DNA of 64,000 bases from Flavobacteriales bacterium (GTDB lineage: Bacteria; Bacteroidota; Bacteroidia; Flavobacteriales_G; Salibacteraceae), in contig JABMOM010000020.1 of assembly GCA_013204105.1 (NCBI GenBank), positions 203,888 through 267,887 of the forward strand, given 5' to 3'. This document shows positions 25,500 through 34,282 of the stretch, one piece after another. The notes under the pieces were generated by a model. The model ran no database searches and was not told where the DNA came from. It was given only the letters and a program-made list of their open reading frames with translations. Position numbers and translations under genes: made by a program. Numbering within the stretch: position 1 is the stretch's first letter; each line of letters opens with the position of its first letter.

Positions 25500-26639
25500 C
25501 TATGAATGGCGTACTGCCGACAAACGCCTGAACATCACGAGTACGGACAAGAATAGGACAGCAAGTGCCGCAATAGCAAATCGCAAGTAGAGCTGTGTTT
25601 TAGAGAGGTCTGCTCTCGCTGCTTTGAGTTCTGCAGCGAGTGAGTTGTTCACCCGGGACTTCTCTTCGAGATTATACTTTGCTTCTACAAAGGCTATCAG
25701 TTCTTGGTTCTTCTTGAACTCCTTCTCCTTGATGAAAGTCATCAGTTGTTTGGTATATTTTTCGGCGCCATCAATGTCCCCTAGGGCAGCATTCGCTTTC
25801 ACCAATCGAAGTAAGGTAGAGTCTCGTTGATTCTCGTACTCAATGGAATCCGAAAGCACGAGTGAATATTCTAATGCCTCTACCGCTTCCTTCATTCTGC
25901 CTAGGTGCATGAGGGTATGTCCTCTTCTTTGGTTCACTACCACTTCTCCTGTAGCGTCGTCGGTGAATTGATACAATACATCCATGCGCTTGTAAATGTC
26001 TAGCGCATCCTTGTACTTGTGCTGTGATTCGAGGGCATAGCCCAATTCGCTCATACAAGACAGCACGTAATGTTCTTCTTCTAACTCATCAAAAATCTCC
26101 ACCGCCAATTTGAAATTGGTGATGGCACTGTCGAACTGATTCAGCTCCACCTCGGCCATTCCGATGGCCATGATGATTTGCGCCTCACCCACACCTCGTT
26201 GATCTTGATTCAATTCCAAGGCCAGTTCAAGCCGTTCCTTGGCGTCTCGATATCGACCACTCATTTGACATACGCCACTCATGTTCTGAAGAGCGCCTAT
26301 TTGAGTCGCCGTATCTTTCAATCGCTTACTACGTTTCCAAATGTCATAGAAGTACTTCAGCGCTGGACCATAATCATTGTGCATGCTGGCGCGGATTCCC
26401 TGAAGGCTTCGAATGGTTGCAAAATATGTCGAATCGCCAATTGCCAGCGTCTTTTTTTCGACCACCGAAATGATCGAATCTAGCTTTTTGGGATTGGAGT
26501 AAACATATTCCTGTGCTTTCGCAACGAGAGCCTCCAATTCATCCTGTGCCCCTTCAGAAGCGAGCGCGGTAGAATTGATTGTCAACATGCCACAAACGAG
26601 CATGAACAGGGCGATAGGTTTAGTAAGATGTTGTTTCAT
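25500..26639 (-). CDS. TPR-repeat protein with C-terminal membrane helix
   Basis: A 379-residue protein with signal peptide (ending ALAS), at least six TPR-like repeats between about residues 70 and 300 (such as GALQNMSGVCQMSGRYRDAK and RGHTLMHLGRMKEAVEAL), a coiled coil (about 305-345) and one membrane helix near 352-370 (LRFAIAALAVLFLSVLVMF), then only nine residues. This is the sensor half of the TPR histidine kinases or regulators common in Bacteroidota, but no kinase or DNA-binding domain follows. It may signal through another protein. A 26-bp palindrome lies upstream between it and a divergent lipoprotein gene. Confidence 0.82.
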   Translation of the reverse strand: MKQHLTKPIALFMLVCGMLTINSTALASEGAQDELEALVAKAQEYVYSNPKKLDSIISVVEKKTLAIGDSTYFATIRSLQGIRASMHNDYGPALKYFYDIWKRSKRLKDTATQIGALQNMSGVCQMSGRYRDAKERLELALELNQDQRGVGEAQIIMAIGMAEVELNQFDSAITNFKLAVEIFDELEEEHYVLSCMSELGYALESQHKYKDALDIYKRMDVLYQFTDDATGEVVVNQRRGHTLMHLGRMKEAVEALEYSLVLSDSIEYENQRDSTLLRLVKANAALGDIDGAEKYTKQLMTFIKEKEFKKNQELIAFVEAKYNLEEKSRVNNSLAAELKAARADLSKTQLYLRFAIAALAVLFLSVLVMFRRLSAVRHS

Positions 26640-26654
26640 AATGCAGACTGAAGA

Positions 26655-26686
26655 TAAATATAAAGCTTCTTGTTGATAACTCGCAA
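26655..26686 (-). promoter_or_regulatory. Candidate promoter of the TPR gene
   Basis: On the reverse strand TTG (26686-26684), a 21-base spacer and TATATTTA (26662-26655) resemble the Bacteroidota TTG/TAnnTTTG promoter with one mismatch. Confidence 0.4.
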
Positions 26687-26713
26687 GTCCAAGACTGAAA
26701 AGAGGCTTATTAA

Positions 26714-26739
26714 CTTCCCAACGTGCTCACGGTGGGAAG
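26714..26739. promoter_or_regulatory. Near-perfect 26-bp palindrome between divergent promoters
   Basis: CTTCCCAACGTG (26714-26725), CT, CACGGTGGGAAG (26728-26739): 12-bp arms with one mismatch. It lies 8 bases upstream of the lipoprotein -33 box and 27 bases upstream of the TPR -33 box, the position expected of an operator shared by both genes. Confidence 0.6.
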
Positions 26740-26747
26740 CTAAAGCA

Positions 26748-26776
26748 TTGATGAGAATACCGTTGCCCTACTTTCG
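26748..26776 (+). promoter_or_regulatory. Candidate promoter of the lipoprotein gene
   Basis: TTG (26748-26750), an 18-base spacer and TACTTTCG (26769-26776, one mismatch to TAnnTTTG), leaving a leader of about 35 bases to the ATG at 26819. Confidence 0.5.
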
Positions 26777-26818
26777 ACCCCAACAAATCAAAACCTTAAA
26801 CCTTAAACTCTATTTGTT

Positions 26819-27358
26819 ATGAAAAAGCTAGTTATGGCCGTTGTTATTGTTGCCGCTATGGTAGGATGTTCTAAAGAATCAGAAGTTGCGTTAAACGAGG
26901 CGGGCTACGATCGCGCTGAGCAAAGCAGCAGTGGAAGTTTCGATGTAGGAACCGTTGGTGCGAATGGCGTTGCCGTCATCACCTATGACATGTTAGAATT
27001 AACCGAGCTAGTTGCGTGCGCCGTTTCCGAAGCTTCAGCTACCTCTCTCGTGATAGAATACGTTTCAAGCGTTGGGTACTACCTATCGGGTGTTGGAGTG
27101 AGCGCTGGATCAAACACGACGTTCTCGATCGAATTGACGAACGACAATGGAACCTTGAGCTGGGAAGACAATGCAGTGATCTTCACTTGCGAGACCACTT
27201 CAACCACCCCATGCGACCTTGACGTAGTCAGCGCGCAGACCTACGATTGCAGCAATAGCGCCGGAAGTTGTGGACAAACCGTAATCGGAGGAGATAACGG
27301 ATCCGCTTACGCATCTTGCAACTGGCCTTGGAAGGTGATTGGTAAGACAAAGAATTAA
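26819..27358 (+). CDS. Cysteine-rich lipoprotein of unknown function
   Basis: A 179-residue lipoprotein (MKKLVMAVVIVAAMVGC; lipobox MVGC). The mature protein is rich in Ser, Thr, Gly and Val, with about seven cysteines (for example VACAVSEAS, IFTCETTSTTPCDLD, TYDCSNSAGSCGQT, ASCNWPWKV) that could form disulfides, and looks like a beta-rich extracytoplasmic domain. I do not recognise the family. It has its own promoter and a strong terminator, so it is a single-gene unit. A near-perfect palindrome just upstream suggests tight regulation shared with the divergent TPR gene. Confidence 0.75.
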   Translation: MKKLVMAVVIVAAMVGCSKESEVALNEAGYDRAEQSSSGSFDVGTVGANGVAVITYDMLELTELVACAVSEASATSLVIEYVSSVGYYLSGVGVSAGSNTTFSIELTNDNGTLSWEDNAVIFTCETTSTTPCDLDVVSAQTYDCSNSAGSCGQTVIGGDNGSAYASCNWPWKVIGKTKN

Positions 27359-27375
27359 AAGAGAAGGTTTAAGGA

Positions 27376-27402
27376 GCCCTGCCTTCGGGCGGGGCATTTT
27401 TT
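27376..27402 (+). terminator. Rho-independent terminator after the Cys-rich lipoprotein
   Basis: GCCCTGCC (27376-27383), loop TTCG, GGCGGGGC (27388-27395), then a T run. Confidence 0.88.
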
Positions 27403-27404
27403 CC

Positions 27405-29168
27405 TTAACTGATCTTCCGCATTCGAATACTCAGTGGTGTGATCTCCAAGTATTCATCGTCGCGGATATACTCCATCGCTTCTTCTAAGGAGAAACGAAT
27501 CTTAGGAGCAACCTTTGCAGCGTCATCGGTACCCGAAGCCCTTACGTTTGAGAGTTTCTTGCCTTTGATCACATTCACCTCCAGGTCATTGTCACGAGAG
27601 TGCTCACCAATTACCTGCCCTTTGTAGACCTGTTCATTAGGATCAATGAAAAACCTACCTCGATCTTGCAGACGATCGATGGCATAGGTTAAGGCTTGTC
27701 CGACCTCACTTGAGACCAACGCGCCTTTTTCATTCACATCGATCTCTCCTTTTACAGGCTTAAATTCTCTGAAACGGTGCGTCATTACTGCCTCCCCGGC
27801 TGTAGCCGTAAGGATTCTATTTCGCAGACCAATCAGTCCACGGGAAGGAATGTCAAACTCCAGATGCTGCACATCTCCTTTACCTTCCATGATGAGAAGG
27901 TCTCCCTTCCTTTGGGTGACGAGCTCGATTGCTTTTCCACTGTACTCTTCCGGCACGTCGATGACTAAGGTCTCGTAAGGCTCACATTTGTGTCCGTCGA
28001 TCTCCTTTACAATTACTCTTGGCTTCCCTACTTGAAGTTCATATCCTTCGCGACGCATGGTTTCAATAAGAATACTAAGGTGAAGGACTCCTCGCCCGAA
28101 GACGTTGAATTTATCCTCGCTATCCGTATCCTCCACTCTCAGCGCAAGGTTCTTTTCAGTCTCCTTATAAAGACGATCACGCAAGTGACGTGACGTAACG
28201 AACTTGCCCTCTTTTCCGAAGAAAGGAGAGTTGTTGATGGTGAACAACATGCTCATGGTCGGCTCGTCCACTTGGATGCGCTTCAAAGCTTCCGGGTTGT
28301 CGAACGATGCAACGGTATCCCCGATCTCGAAATCTACCATTCCAACGATGGCACACAAATCGCCACTTCTCACTTTTTTCACTTGTTGTCGACCAAGACC
28401 CTCAAATACAAAGAGCTCCTTGACACGATTGCGCTTCTTGGTGCCGTCTCTTTTCATCAGGAAGTAATCCTTTCCCTCTTCGAGATCACCACGGTATACC
28501 TTTCCAATGGCGATCCGCCCCTTGAAACTGCTGAAGTCCAAGGACGAAATTTGCATTTGCGTATCACCTTCCATATAAGGAGCATTCGGAATCTCCTCTA
28601 TGATAGTGTCGAGTAACTCAACGATATCGGTGGTTTGACGCTTCCAATCCTTGCTCATCCATCCATGCTTGGATGAACCGTAAAGGGTTTCGAAGCTGAG
28701 CTGATCTTCTGTAGCATCTAGGTTAAACATGAGATCAAATACCTGCTCATGTACCTCGTCTGGACGACAGTTTTCCTTGTCGACCTTATTGACTACCACG
28801 ATTGGCTTCAAATTCAATTCGACGGCCTTGCCCAACACAAAACGTGTTTGCGGCATCGGTCCTTCGAAGGCATCAACCAACAAAAGAACTCCATCGGCCA
28901 TTTTGAGCACGCGCTCCACTTCTCCACCAAAGTCGGCGTGACCAGGAGTATCAATGATGTTGATCTTCACTCCCTTGTATTGAATCGAAACGTTCTTAGA
29001 AAGAATGGTAATCCCTCTTTCCCGTTCAAGGTCATTGCTGTCGAGAATGAGGTCGCCGGTCTCTTTTCGTTCGTCAGAAATCTGAGCGAATTGAATGATC
29101 TTATCTACGAGCGTTGTCTTGCCATGGTCGACGTGAGCGATGATGGCGATGTTTCTTATGGATTGCAC
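27405..29168 (-). CDS. bipA: GTPase BipA/TypA
   Basis: A 587-residue translational GTPase. G1 is [10 protein letters not shown] (about residues 11-20), G2 region ERERGIT, G3 [13 protein letters not shown]4 NKVD, and the C-terminal domains contain [20 protein letters not shown] and the BipA-specific tail ending [12 protein letters not shown]. BipA binds the ribosome like EF-G and assists 50S assembly, particularly at low temperature and stress. Length is a few residues short of E. coli BipA, within normal range. A perfect -7 element lies 29-36 bases upstream of the ATG. It stands alone in the window. Confidence 0.95.
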   Translation of the reverse strand: MQSIRNIAIIAHVDHGKTTLVDKIIQFAQISDERKETGDLILDSNDLERERGITILSKNVSIQYKGVKINIIDTPGHADFGGEVERVLKMADGVLLLVDAFEGPMPQTRFVLGKAVELNLKPIVVVNKVDKENCRPDEVHEQVFDLMFNLDATEDQLSFETLYGSSKHGWMSKDWKRQTTDIVELLDTIIEEIPNAPYMEGDTQMQISSLDFSSFKGRIAIGKVYRGDLEEGKDYFLMKRDGTKKRNRVKELFVFEGLGRQQVKKVRSGDLCAIVGMVDFEIGDTVASFDNPEALKRIQVDEPTMSMLFTINNSPFFGKEGKFVTSRHLRDRLYKETEKNLALRVEDTDSEDKFNVFGRGVLHLSILIETMRREGYELQVGKPRVIVKEIDGHKCEPYETLVIDVPEEYSGKAIELVTQRKGDLLIMEGKGDVQHLEFDIPSRGLIGLRNRILTATAGEAVMTHRFREFKPVKGEIDVNEKGALVSSEVGQALTYAIDRLQDRGRFFIDPNEQVYKGQVIGEHSRDNDLEVNVIKGKKLSNVRASGTDDAAKVAPKIRFSLEEAMEYIRDDEYLEITPLSIRMRKIS

Positions 29169-29196
29169 TGCTTTATTGCCTTTGAATTTGCGGGTG

Positions 29197-29204
29197 CAAA
29201 GGTA
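29197..29204 (-). promoter_or_regulatory. Bacteroidota -7 element of bipA
   Basis: The reverse strand reads TACCTTTG, a perfect TAnnTTTG, about 29 bases before the start codon at 29168. The -33 region is not clear. Confidence 0.5.
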
Positions 29205-29318
29205 CTTCTAATTAATCCAGTAAATAGCAGAGAAACAATTTATTAATGTCCAGAATTGCCGCCGCCGATTCTTCCTAGAATGGACAGATCCCTTTCTGAC
29301 GACTTCAATAGGTGGAAA

Positions 29319-30263
29319 TTAAATTACAACGACCGTCTTGTTCTCTTCATTCTCCATCAAGCCTTTTGGCAAGGCGATCATTATTTCAGAGCGCAAGGCG
29401 TTGATCAGGGAAGCCTTCAGGCCAGAGCGTCGGGTGACCGTGCTGATTTCCCGAACGGGGTTCTTATCACTGATGAACTTGACACAATCCAAACGGTCTT
29501 CACTCAGGGCGTCCAAGGCTAATTCCGGAATAATGGTGCTCCCTCCTTCCTTTTCCACCAAGCGCATCAACGTTTCGATGGAACCGCTCTCGTAATTGAC
29601 ATCTAAGCTTCTGAATTCAGTTTGGTCAAGCGAACAAAGGTTGAAGGTTTGATTGCGGAAGCAATTCCCTTCGCTCAATATCCACAGCTTATCCTCTAAT
29701 ATTTGATCGATTGAGACACGATTGCCCAGCTTTTTCGCAATCGACGCATTCGCATAGAGCAACATCTTTTCATAGAACAAAGGGGTTTCCTTTATTCCAC
29801 TCGAATTCAAAGGGGTCGAGAGTATCCCTACATCCAAGTTTTCATGTTGAAGTTTGTCTAAAATGACTTCCGTTTTATACTCCGTGATCGACAATTCTAC
29901 CTTTGGATACCTTCGCAAGAAGTCCCCGAGAAATAGCGGAATCAAATAAGGGGCAAGGGTTGGGATGATGCCTACTGACAAGCTTCCGGCCACCTCTCCT
30001 TTGCTCTCTGAAATGATATCGTCAATCACCTTCAGTTCATCCATGGAGCTGCGGGCCTGCTCCACGATGCGTATGCCCAATTCGGTAAAGACCAACGGCT
30101 GCCTGGATCGATCTATGATAACCACTCCCAAGTCATTCTCCAATTTTTTGATCTGCATGCTGAGCGTCGGCTGAGAAACGAAGCAATGCTCTGCGGCCTT
30201 GCTGAAGTTCTTATGCACATCCAATGCAATCAGATAATTCAACTGTTGTATCGTATAGTTCAT
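29319..30263 (-). CDS. oxyR: OxyR-type LysR-family peroxide regulator
   Basis: A 314-residue LysR-type regulator: winged helix-turn-helix in residues 1-60 (NFSKAAEHCFVSQPTLSMQI) and an effector domain with two cysteines in LSEGNCFRNQTFNLCSLDQ, the spacing and context of the redox Cys pair of OxyR. H2O2 oxidises these to a disulfide and turns the protein into an activator. It is divergent from dps, a classic OxyR target, and an OxyR-like motif overlaps its own start codon, implying negative autoregulation. It ends in a ~150-base gap before bipA. Confidence 0.92.
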   Translation of the reverse strand: MNYTIQQLNYLIALDVHKNFSKAAEHCFVSQPTLSMQIKKLENDLGVVIIDRSRQPLVFTELGIRIVEQARSSMDELKVIDDIISESKGEVAGSLSVGIIPTLAPYLIPLFLGDFLRRYPKVELSITEYKTEVILDKLQHENLDVGILSTPLNSSGIKETPLFYEKMLLYANASIAKKLGNRVSIDQILEDKLWILSEGNCFRNQTFNLCSLDQTEFRSLDVNYESGSIETLMRLVEKEGGSTIIPELALDALSEDRLDCVKFISDKNPVREISTVTRRSGLKASLINALRSEIMIALPKGLMENEENKTVVVI

Positions 30264-30290
30264 ATCTATTCAAAGATAAAATATATCGAT
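30255..30290. promoter_or_regulatory. OxyR-type operator between oxyR and dps
   Basis: ATAGTTCATATCTAT (30255-30269) matches all ten fixed positions of the OxyR half-operator ATAGnTnnnAnCTAT. One helical turn pair later, ATAAAATATATCGAT (30276-30290) matches seven of ten. The first unit overlaps the oxyR start codon (30261-30263). Confidence 0.65.
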
Positions 30291-30325
30291 TTGATTTAAC
30301 ACTTACACTGCTGGATCTTTACTCC

Positions 30326-30805
30326 ATGAAAAACACAAATACACAAAGCATTGGTTTAAAGCCCGAAAGAGCGACCGAACTCGCCTTGAAATTGAATGAA
30401 CTCCTGGCTAATTATTCCGTTCACTATCAAAATTTAAGAGGCTTTCATTGGAACATCAAAGGCACTGGTTTCTTCGAACTGCACGCTAAATTCGAAGATA
30501 TGTACCTCATCGCGAACGAGGCCATCGACGAAATCGCAGAGCGTATCCTGACCTTAGAGCACACCCCGCTCCACTCGTATGCCGACTACTTAGAACGATC
30601 AGAAGTGACGGTCGCGAAGGAACTTGTCACTTCACGTGACACGGTTGGCGCAACTATACAAGGCCTTCAGACACTGTTGAGCCATGAAAGAGTCATCTTG
30701 GAATTGTCAGGGAAGGTAGGCGATGAAGGAACCAACGCTTTGATGAGCGATTATATCAGGGCGCAGGAGAAATTATGCTGGATGCTAAAAGCATATTTGA
30801 GCTAA
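30326..30805 (+). CDS. dps: Dps family DNA-binding ferritin-like protein
   Basis: From the ATG at 30326 the 159-residue protein begins MKNTNTQSIGLKPER. The Dps ferroxidase signature is seen in YQNLRGFHWNIKGTGFFELH (His, His), KFEDMYLIANEAIDEIAERI (Asp and Glu) and the four-helix pattern. Dps forms a 12-subunit shell, oxidises Fe(II) with H2O2 and protects DNA. Divergent from oxyR with an OxyR-type operator between them, so peroxide induction is likely. An upstream in-frame start at 30224 would run through oxyR and the operator and was rejected. Confidence 0.95.
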   Translation: MKNTNTQSIGLKPERATELALKLNELLANYSVHYQNLRGFHWNIKGTGFFELHAKFEDMYLIANEAIDEIAERILTLEHTPLHSYADYLERSEVTVAKELVTSRDTVGATIQGLQTLLSHERVILELSGKVGDEGTNALMSDYIRAQEKLCWMLKAYLS

Positions 30806-30834
30806 AACATTCATAGGTAGTAGGTTGATAGATA

Positions 30835-30874
30835 AGAAAGCTTCGTCACTCACCGATGGTGCTTTCTCTTTTTG
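30835..30874 (+). terminator. Possible terminator after dps
   Basis: AGAAAGC (30835-30841) can pair with GCTTTCT (30861-30867), with an inner ACC/GGT pairing, followed by CTTTTTG. The large interior loop weakens the case. Confidence 0.45.
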
Positions 30875-30910
30875 TTATGCCGAACGAAAAACATTTAAGT
30901 TCTTTGCCGA

Positions 30911-31738
30911 ATGAAGATTGGCGAGATGAATACCTTGAAGGTGCAGCGTACAGTGAGCATTGGAGTGTTCTTGGCCGACGACCTGGGCATGGAAGTATTG
31001 CTTCCCAAGCGATATGTGCCTGCTGGCCTTAAAGACGAGGATAGTCTTGATGTATTCATCTATCGAGACTCTGAAGACCGAACCATTGCAACAACAGAGG
31101 TGCCGAAGGCGAAAGTGAATCAGCTGGCCTTCTTAGAAGTTGTTGCTGAATCAGGCCCTGGTGCTTTTCTTGACTGGGGTTTGCCAAAAGATTTGATGGT
31201 TCCAAAAAAGGAGCAAACCCATCCCCTGCTCATCGGAAACACGTATTTGTTCTATGTATACCTAGACAGTCTTACGCAGCGCATGGCCGCGTCTACGCGA
31301 TTGTCAAAGTTTTTGTCAGAACTCCCTGAAAACTTAAAACCAAAGCAGGAAGTTGAGATCATCGTCTGGCAGACCCACGAATTAGGGTACCAGGTGGTGG
31401 TGAATGAGGAATGCCTGGGCATGCTGTACAGCGATCAAGTGCATATACCAGTGAATGTAGGGCAGCGCATGAAGGCGTATGTAAATCAGATTCGTCCGGA
31501 TGGAAGGGTCGACGTACTGCTTCAAAAACCCGGCTACGATCATGTAGCAGATGCTAGCAAAACGATACTGGACCGACTCAAAGCCAACGATGGAAGACTC
31601 AAGCTCACGGATAAGTCATCTCCAGCTGAGATTGAAGGCCAGCTTGGCATGAGTAAGAAATCCTTTAAGAAGGCCATCGGCGCACTCTACAAGCATCGAA
31701 AGATCGTGATCGAAGACAAGGGAATTCGGCTTATTTGA
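30911..31738 (+). CDS. cvfB: CvfB-like S1-domain RNA-binding protein
   Basis: A 275-residue protein with the CvfB layout: three S1-like OB folds (for example VSIGVFLADDLGMEVLLPKR, VVAESGPGAFLDWGLPKDLM, and VWQTHELGYQVVVNEECLGM) and a C-terminal winged helix (GQLGMSKKSFKKAIGALYKH). CvfB proteins bind RNA and influence virulence or stress gene expression in Gram-positives; here a general RNA-binding role is likely. It is cytoplasmic. An internal ATG five codons in is an alternative start. Its end overlaps the convergent flavoprotein gene by eight bases. Confidence 0.88.
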   Translation: MKIGEMNTLKVQRTVSIGVFLADDLGMEVLLPKRYVPAGLKDEDSLDVFIYRDSEDRTIATTEVPKAKVNQLAFLEVVAESGPGAFLDWGLPKDLMVPKKEQTHPLLIGNTYLFYVYLDSLTQRMAASTRLSKFLSELPENLKPKQEVEIIVWQTHELGYQVVVNEECLGMLYSDQVHIPVNVGQRMKAYVNQIRPDGRVDVLLQKPGYDHVADASKTILDRLKANDGRLKLTDKSSPAEIEGQLGMSKKSFKKAIGALYKHRKIVIEDKGIRLI

Positions 31739-32951
31739 GTTGACCCGCGATCCAAGCAGTTGTCCAAGCTGCCTGGAAATTGAATCCTCCTGTAACTCCA
31801 TCGATATCCATCACCTCGCCCGCGAAGTATAGTTCGGGCGCTTGCTTACTCTTTGAAGTCATGGGATCTACCTCGGTCAGGTCGATCCCTCCAGCGGTTA
31901 CAAACTCTTCTTTGAAGGTCGTTTTTCCCTGCACTTCATAGACATCGTTTGTCAAGACATTTAAGAGCCGATTGCGCTCTTTTTTCCCGAGGTCGATCCA
32001 TCGCTTTTCGGACGTAATTCCGCTGCGTTCAACGAGCCATTCCCACAAGCGTGTAGGTAAGGGAGTGGGATTCTCATTGATAATCTTTTTTCTTGACGGC
32101 ACCACTGCTCCCCAATCGACGGACGCGCGCCATGTCTCTTCATCCACATCACCTAACCAATTGATCTGTAAATGGAAAGCGTATCCAACCTCCTGTAAGT
32201 GTCGAGCGGCAAACGCGCTGGTTCTCAAGACTGCTGGCCCGCTTAATCCCCAATGGGTTATCAGTACTGGTCCGATTGACTCATGCTGAGTCCCTTGCAC
32301 CCTCACCTTGACTTGTTGGGTGCTCACTCCCGCTAATACACATATCGACGAATCTGCAAAATTGAATGTGAAGAGCGACGGCACGGGTGGTACAACAGTA
32401 TGACCGACTTGACGCAGCCAATCAAACCCTTCCGATTTGGGGCTTCCGCCTGCAGCTACAATTATCTTATCTGCTCTTATGCTGTTATCCTCACCTCTCA
32501 CTTCCCACAAGCGTAGGTCTTCGATCCATTTGAGTTCCTTCACTTTCCATGACTTGAGCAATTCAATGTCTTTCTGCTTTGCCTCTCCCATAAAGAGATC
32601 AATCACCGATTGTGAATCATCGGTGACCGGAAACATTCGCCCATCCGCCTCTGTCTTCAACACTAAACCTCTCTCCATAAACCACCCCACGGTATCATTG
32701 ACGGCAAATGTTCGAAAAGCCTTTTTGAGGTAAGCCCCGCCTCTCGGGTAATGGTGCAATAAGTCTTTGATATTGAATGCGGAATGTGTGACGTTGCATC
32801 GACCACCGCCGCTCACTTTTACCTTAGATAAAATTTTATTACTGCCTTCCAGAATAGTGACATGCGCATCTGCGTGATGCTGCTTTACAGAAAGGGCTGC
32901 GAAGAAACCCGCAGCTCCTCCTCCAATGACAACGACTTTGATGTTGATCAA
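31731..32951 (-). CDS. BaiN/HI0933-type NAD(P)/FAD-dependent oxidoreductase
   Basis: A 406-residue flavoprotein: VVVIGGGAAGFFAALSVKQH (FAD-binding GxGxxG, N-terminus), KVKVSGGGRCNVTHSAFNIK, KIIVAAGGSPKSEGFDW and the C-terminal YFAGEVMDIDGVTGGFNFQA are the signatures of the HI0933/YhiN family (Pfam HI0933_like). Family members reduce diverse substrates, for example in bile acid dehydroxylation; the substrate here is unknown. The start overlaps the stop of the upstream AI-2E-type gene by four bases (ATGA). Cytoplasmic. Confidence 0.93.
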   Translation of the reverse strand: MINIKVVVIGGGAAGFFAALSVKQHHADAHVTILEGSNKILSKVKVSGGGRCNVTHSAFNIKDLLHHYPRGGAYLKKAFRTFAVNDTVGWFMERGLVLKTEADGRMFPVTDDSQSVIDLFMGEAKQKDIELLKSWKVKELKWIEDLRLWEVRGEDNSIRADKIIVAAGGSPKSEGFDWLRQVGHTVVPPVPSLFTFNFADSSICVLAGVSTQQVKVRVQGTQHESIGPVLITHWGLSGPAVLRTSAFAARHLQEVGYAFHLQINWLGDVDEETWRASVDWGAVVPSRKKIINENPTPLPTRLWEWLVERSGITSEKRWIDLGKKERNRLLNVLTNDVYEVQGKTTFKEEFVTAGGIDLTEVDPMTSKSKQAPELYFAGEVMDIDGVTGGFNFQAAWTTAWIAGQLK

Positions 32952-34015
32952 TGCTTAAGGATGTATCGCTTATAGTAGGCCAGTACGATGGACGTAAGCG
33001 GAATAGCGATGATAATTCCAACAACGCCAAGAAGGCTTCCCCATATACTCAGAGAGAGCAGGATGATCGCTGGGTTGAATCCACTAAACGCACCCATAAA
33101 GTAAGGTGTGAGTAGGATGTCTTGCACTAATTGTACAAGCGTAAAGACAAGTAAGACGAATACAAGCATCATCCAAAAACTCTCTTGCGTTTGTAATGCG
33201 TGCAACGCAGCCAAGCCAATTGCAGGAATGATTCCGAGCAATTGAGCATAGGGTATGTAGTTCATCAGGCCAAGAACAATCCCAAGGGAAATCGCAAAAG
33301 GAAGTCCGATGATTTTGAATCCGACGGCGAATAGGATGGCTACGCAAACCACTATTTTGGTTTGTGCCCTAAAGTACCCGTTCATCCCCTCCTCCATATC
33401 ATTCGCCAATTGCACCACAAAACCCTTGAATTTTTCCGGCAGTAGAGTTTGCCAATCCTTTGACAGCTTGTCGTAATCAAGCATCAGGAAGACAAGGTAA
33501 AGTACATAGGTTACGATTCCAAAGAGCGCTCCAACAACTCCAACAACACTCGACATCAAGTCCCATACGCTTGTTAGCGCCGTAACTGCCTTGTCCGTAA
33601 AAGCTTCTTGAGCAATCACATCTTGCCACTGCAGGTTGTTTAAAAACCCATTGAGCTGAATGGCCATGTCTTGAGGTATCCATCCTGGCCATTCTAAGTT
33701 GCTTAATTGGGAGGTGAGCAGCTCTTTGAGGGATTCAATTTCTTCAGCTATTGCTGGTATGAAGAGGATCATCAATAAAACAAACGATAGAAACAGCGCG
33801 GTGAGCGTAAGCAAGACCGACAGCACTCTTCTCTTAAGTAAGCGTTGCACCTTTCCAACGATTGGTTCTAGCAGATATGCCGTCAACCAAGCAGCAAAGA
33901 AGGGTATCAAGACAGCCGATAACTTATCGAGTAAAAAGTAGACACCTACTACCACGAATACGCCGAGAAGCAATCGGACGAAGCGATCGAAGTCAAAAGG
34001 TTTATCGAAAATCAT
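32948..34015 (-). CDS. AI-2E/PerM-family membrane permease
   Basis: From the ATG at 34015 the 355-residue protein starts MIFDKPFDFDRFVRLLLGVF and has about eight membrane helices. The family pattern is evident in LDKLSAVLIPFFAAWLTAYL near the N-terminus and GLMNYIPYAQLLGIIPAIGL in the C-terminal part. Some family members export autoinducer-2 (TqsA), others act as Na+/H+ antiporters or have unknown cargo. The upstream start at 34105 adds 30 residues that do not look like part of the family. The stop overlaps the next gene by four bases. Confidence 0.9.
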   Translation of the reverse strand: MIFDKPFDFDRFVRLLLGVFVVVGVYFLLDKLSAVLIPFFAAWLTAYLLEPIVGKVQRLLKRRVLSVLLTLTALFLSFVLLMILFIPAIAEEIESLKELLTSQLSNLEWPGWIPQDMAIQLNGFLNNLQWQDVIAQEAFTDKAVTALTSVWDLMSSVVGVVGALFGIVTYVLYLVFLMLDYDKLSKDWQTLLPEKFKGFVVQLANDMEEGMNGYFRAQTKIVVCVAILFAVGFKIIGLPFAISLGIVLGLMNYIPYAQLLGIIPAIGLAALHALQTQESFWMMLVFVLLVFTLVQLVQDILLTPYFMGAFSGFNPAIILLSLSIWGSLLGVVGIIIAIPLTSIVLAYYKRYILKH

Positions 34016-34111
34016 GCGAACAAAGATGAAGAATTGAAAAGTATTGAAGAATGAAGTACTACCGAATCCTATACTCGAGGAATGGACCGTTACTGAATTT
34101 CGCAAACTAAC

Positions 34112-34282
34112 TCACGACCTCAGAAGATCAACGCATAGAATACTTAAGAAATAGTGCCGTCCTGGAGTCTTTTTACCTGGATGCTCCTTCATCTTCCCTT
34201 CAAAATAGATGTCCTTGAACTTCTTGCCAATTTCTCGTATCTCTTTCCAGAACGGATCAAGAAATCGGCGGTGTTCAATTGA
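34112..34282 (-). other. Unassigned open stretch, possible small gene or gene remnant
   Basis: In the gap between phzF-like and the permease the reverse strand is open for 56 codons with a protein-like composition (HRRFLDPFWKEIREIGKKF and GKMKEHPGKKTPGRHYFL). There is no ATG at its upstream end; the only ATG, at 34192, would give 26 residues. It may be the tail of a decayed gene or a small protein with an unusual start. Confidence 0.3.

Noticed and set aside
30224..30325. Extended N-terminus for Dps from an upstream in-frame start
   Set aside because: It would code through the oxyR start and the operator; family alignment places the start at 30326.
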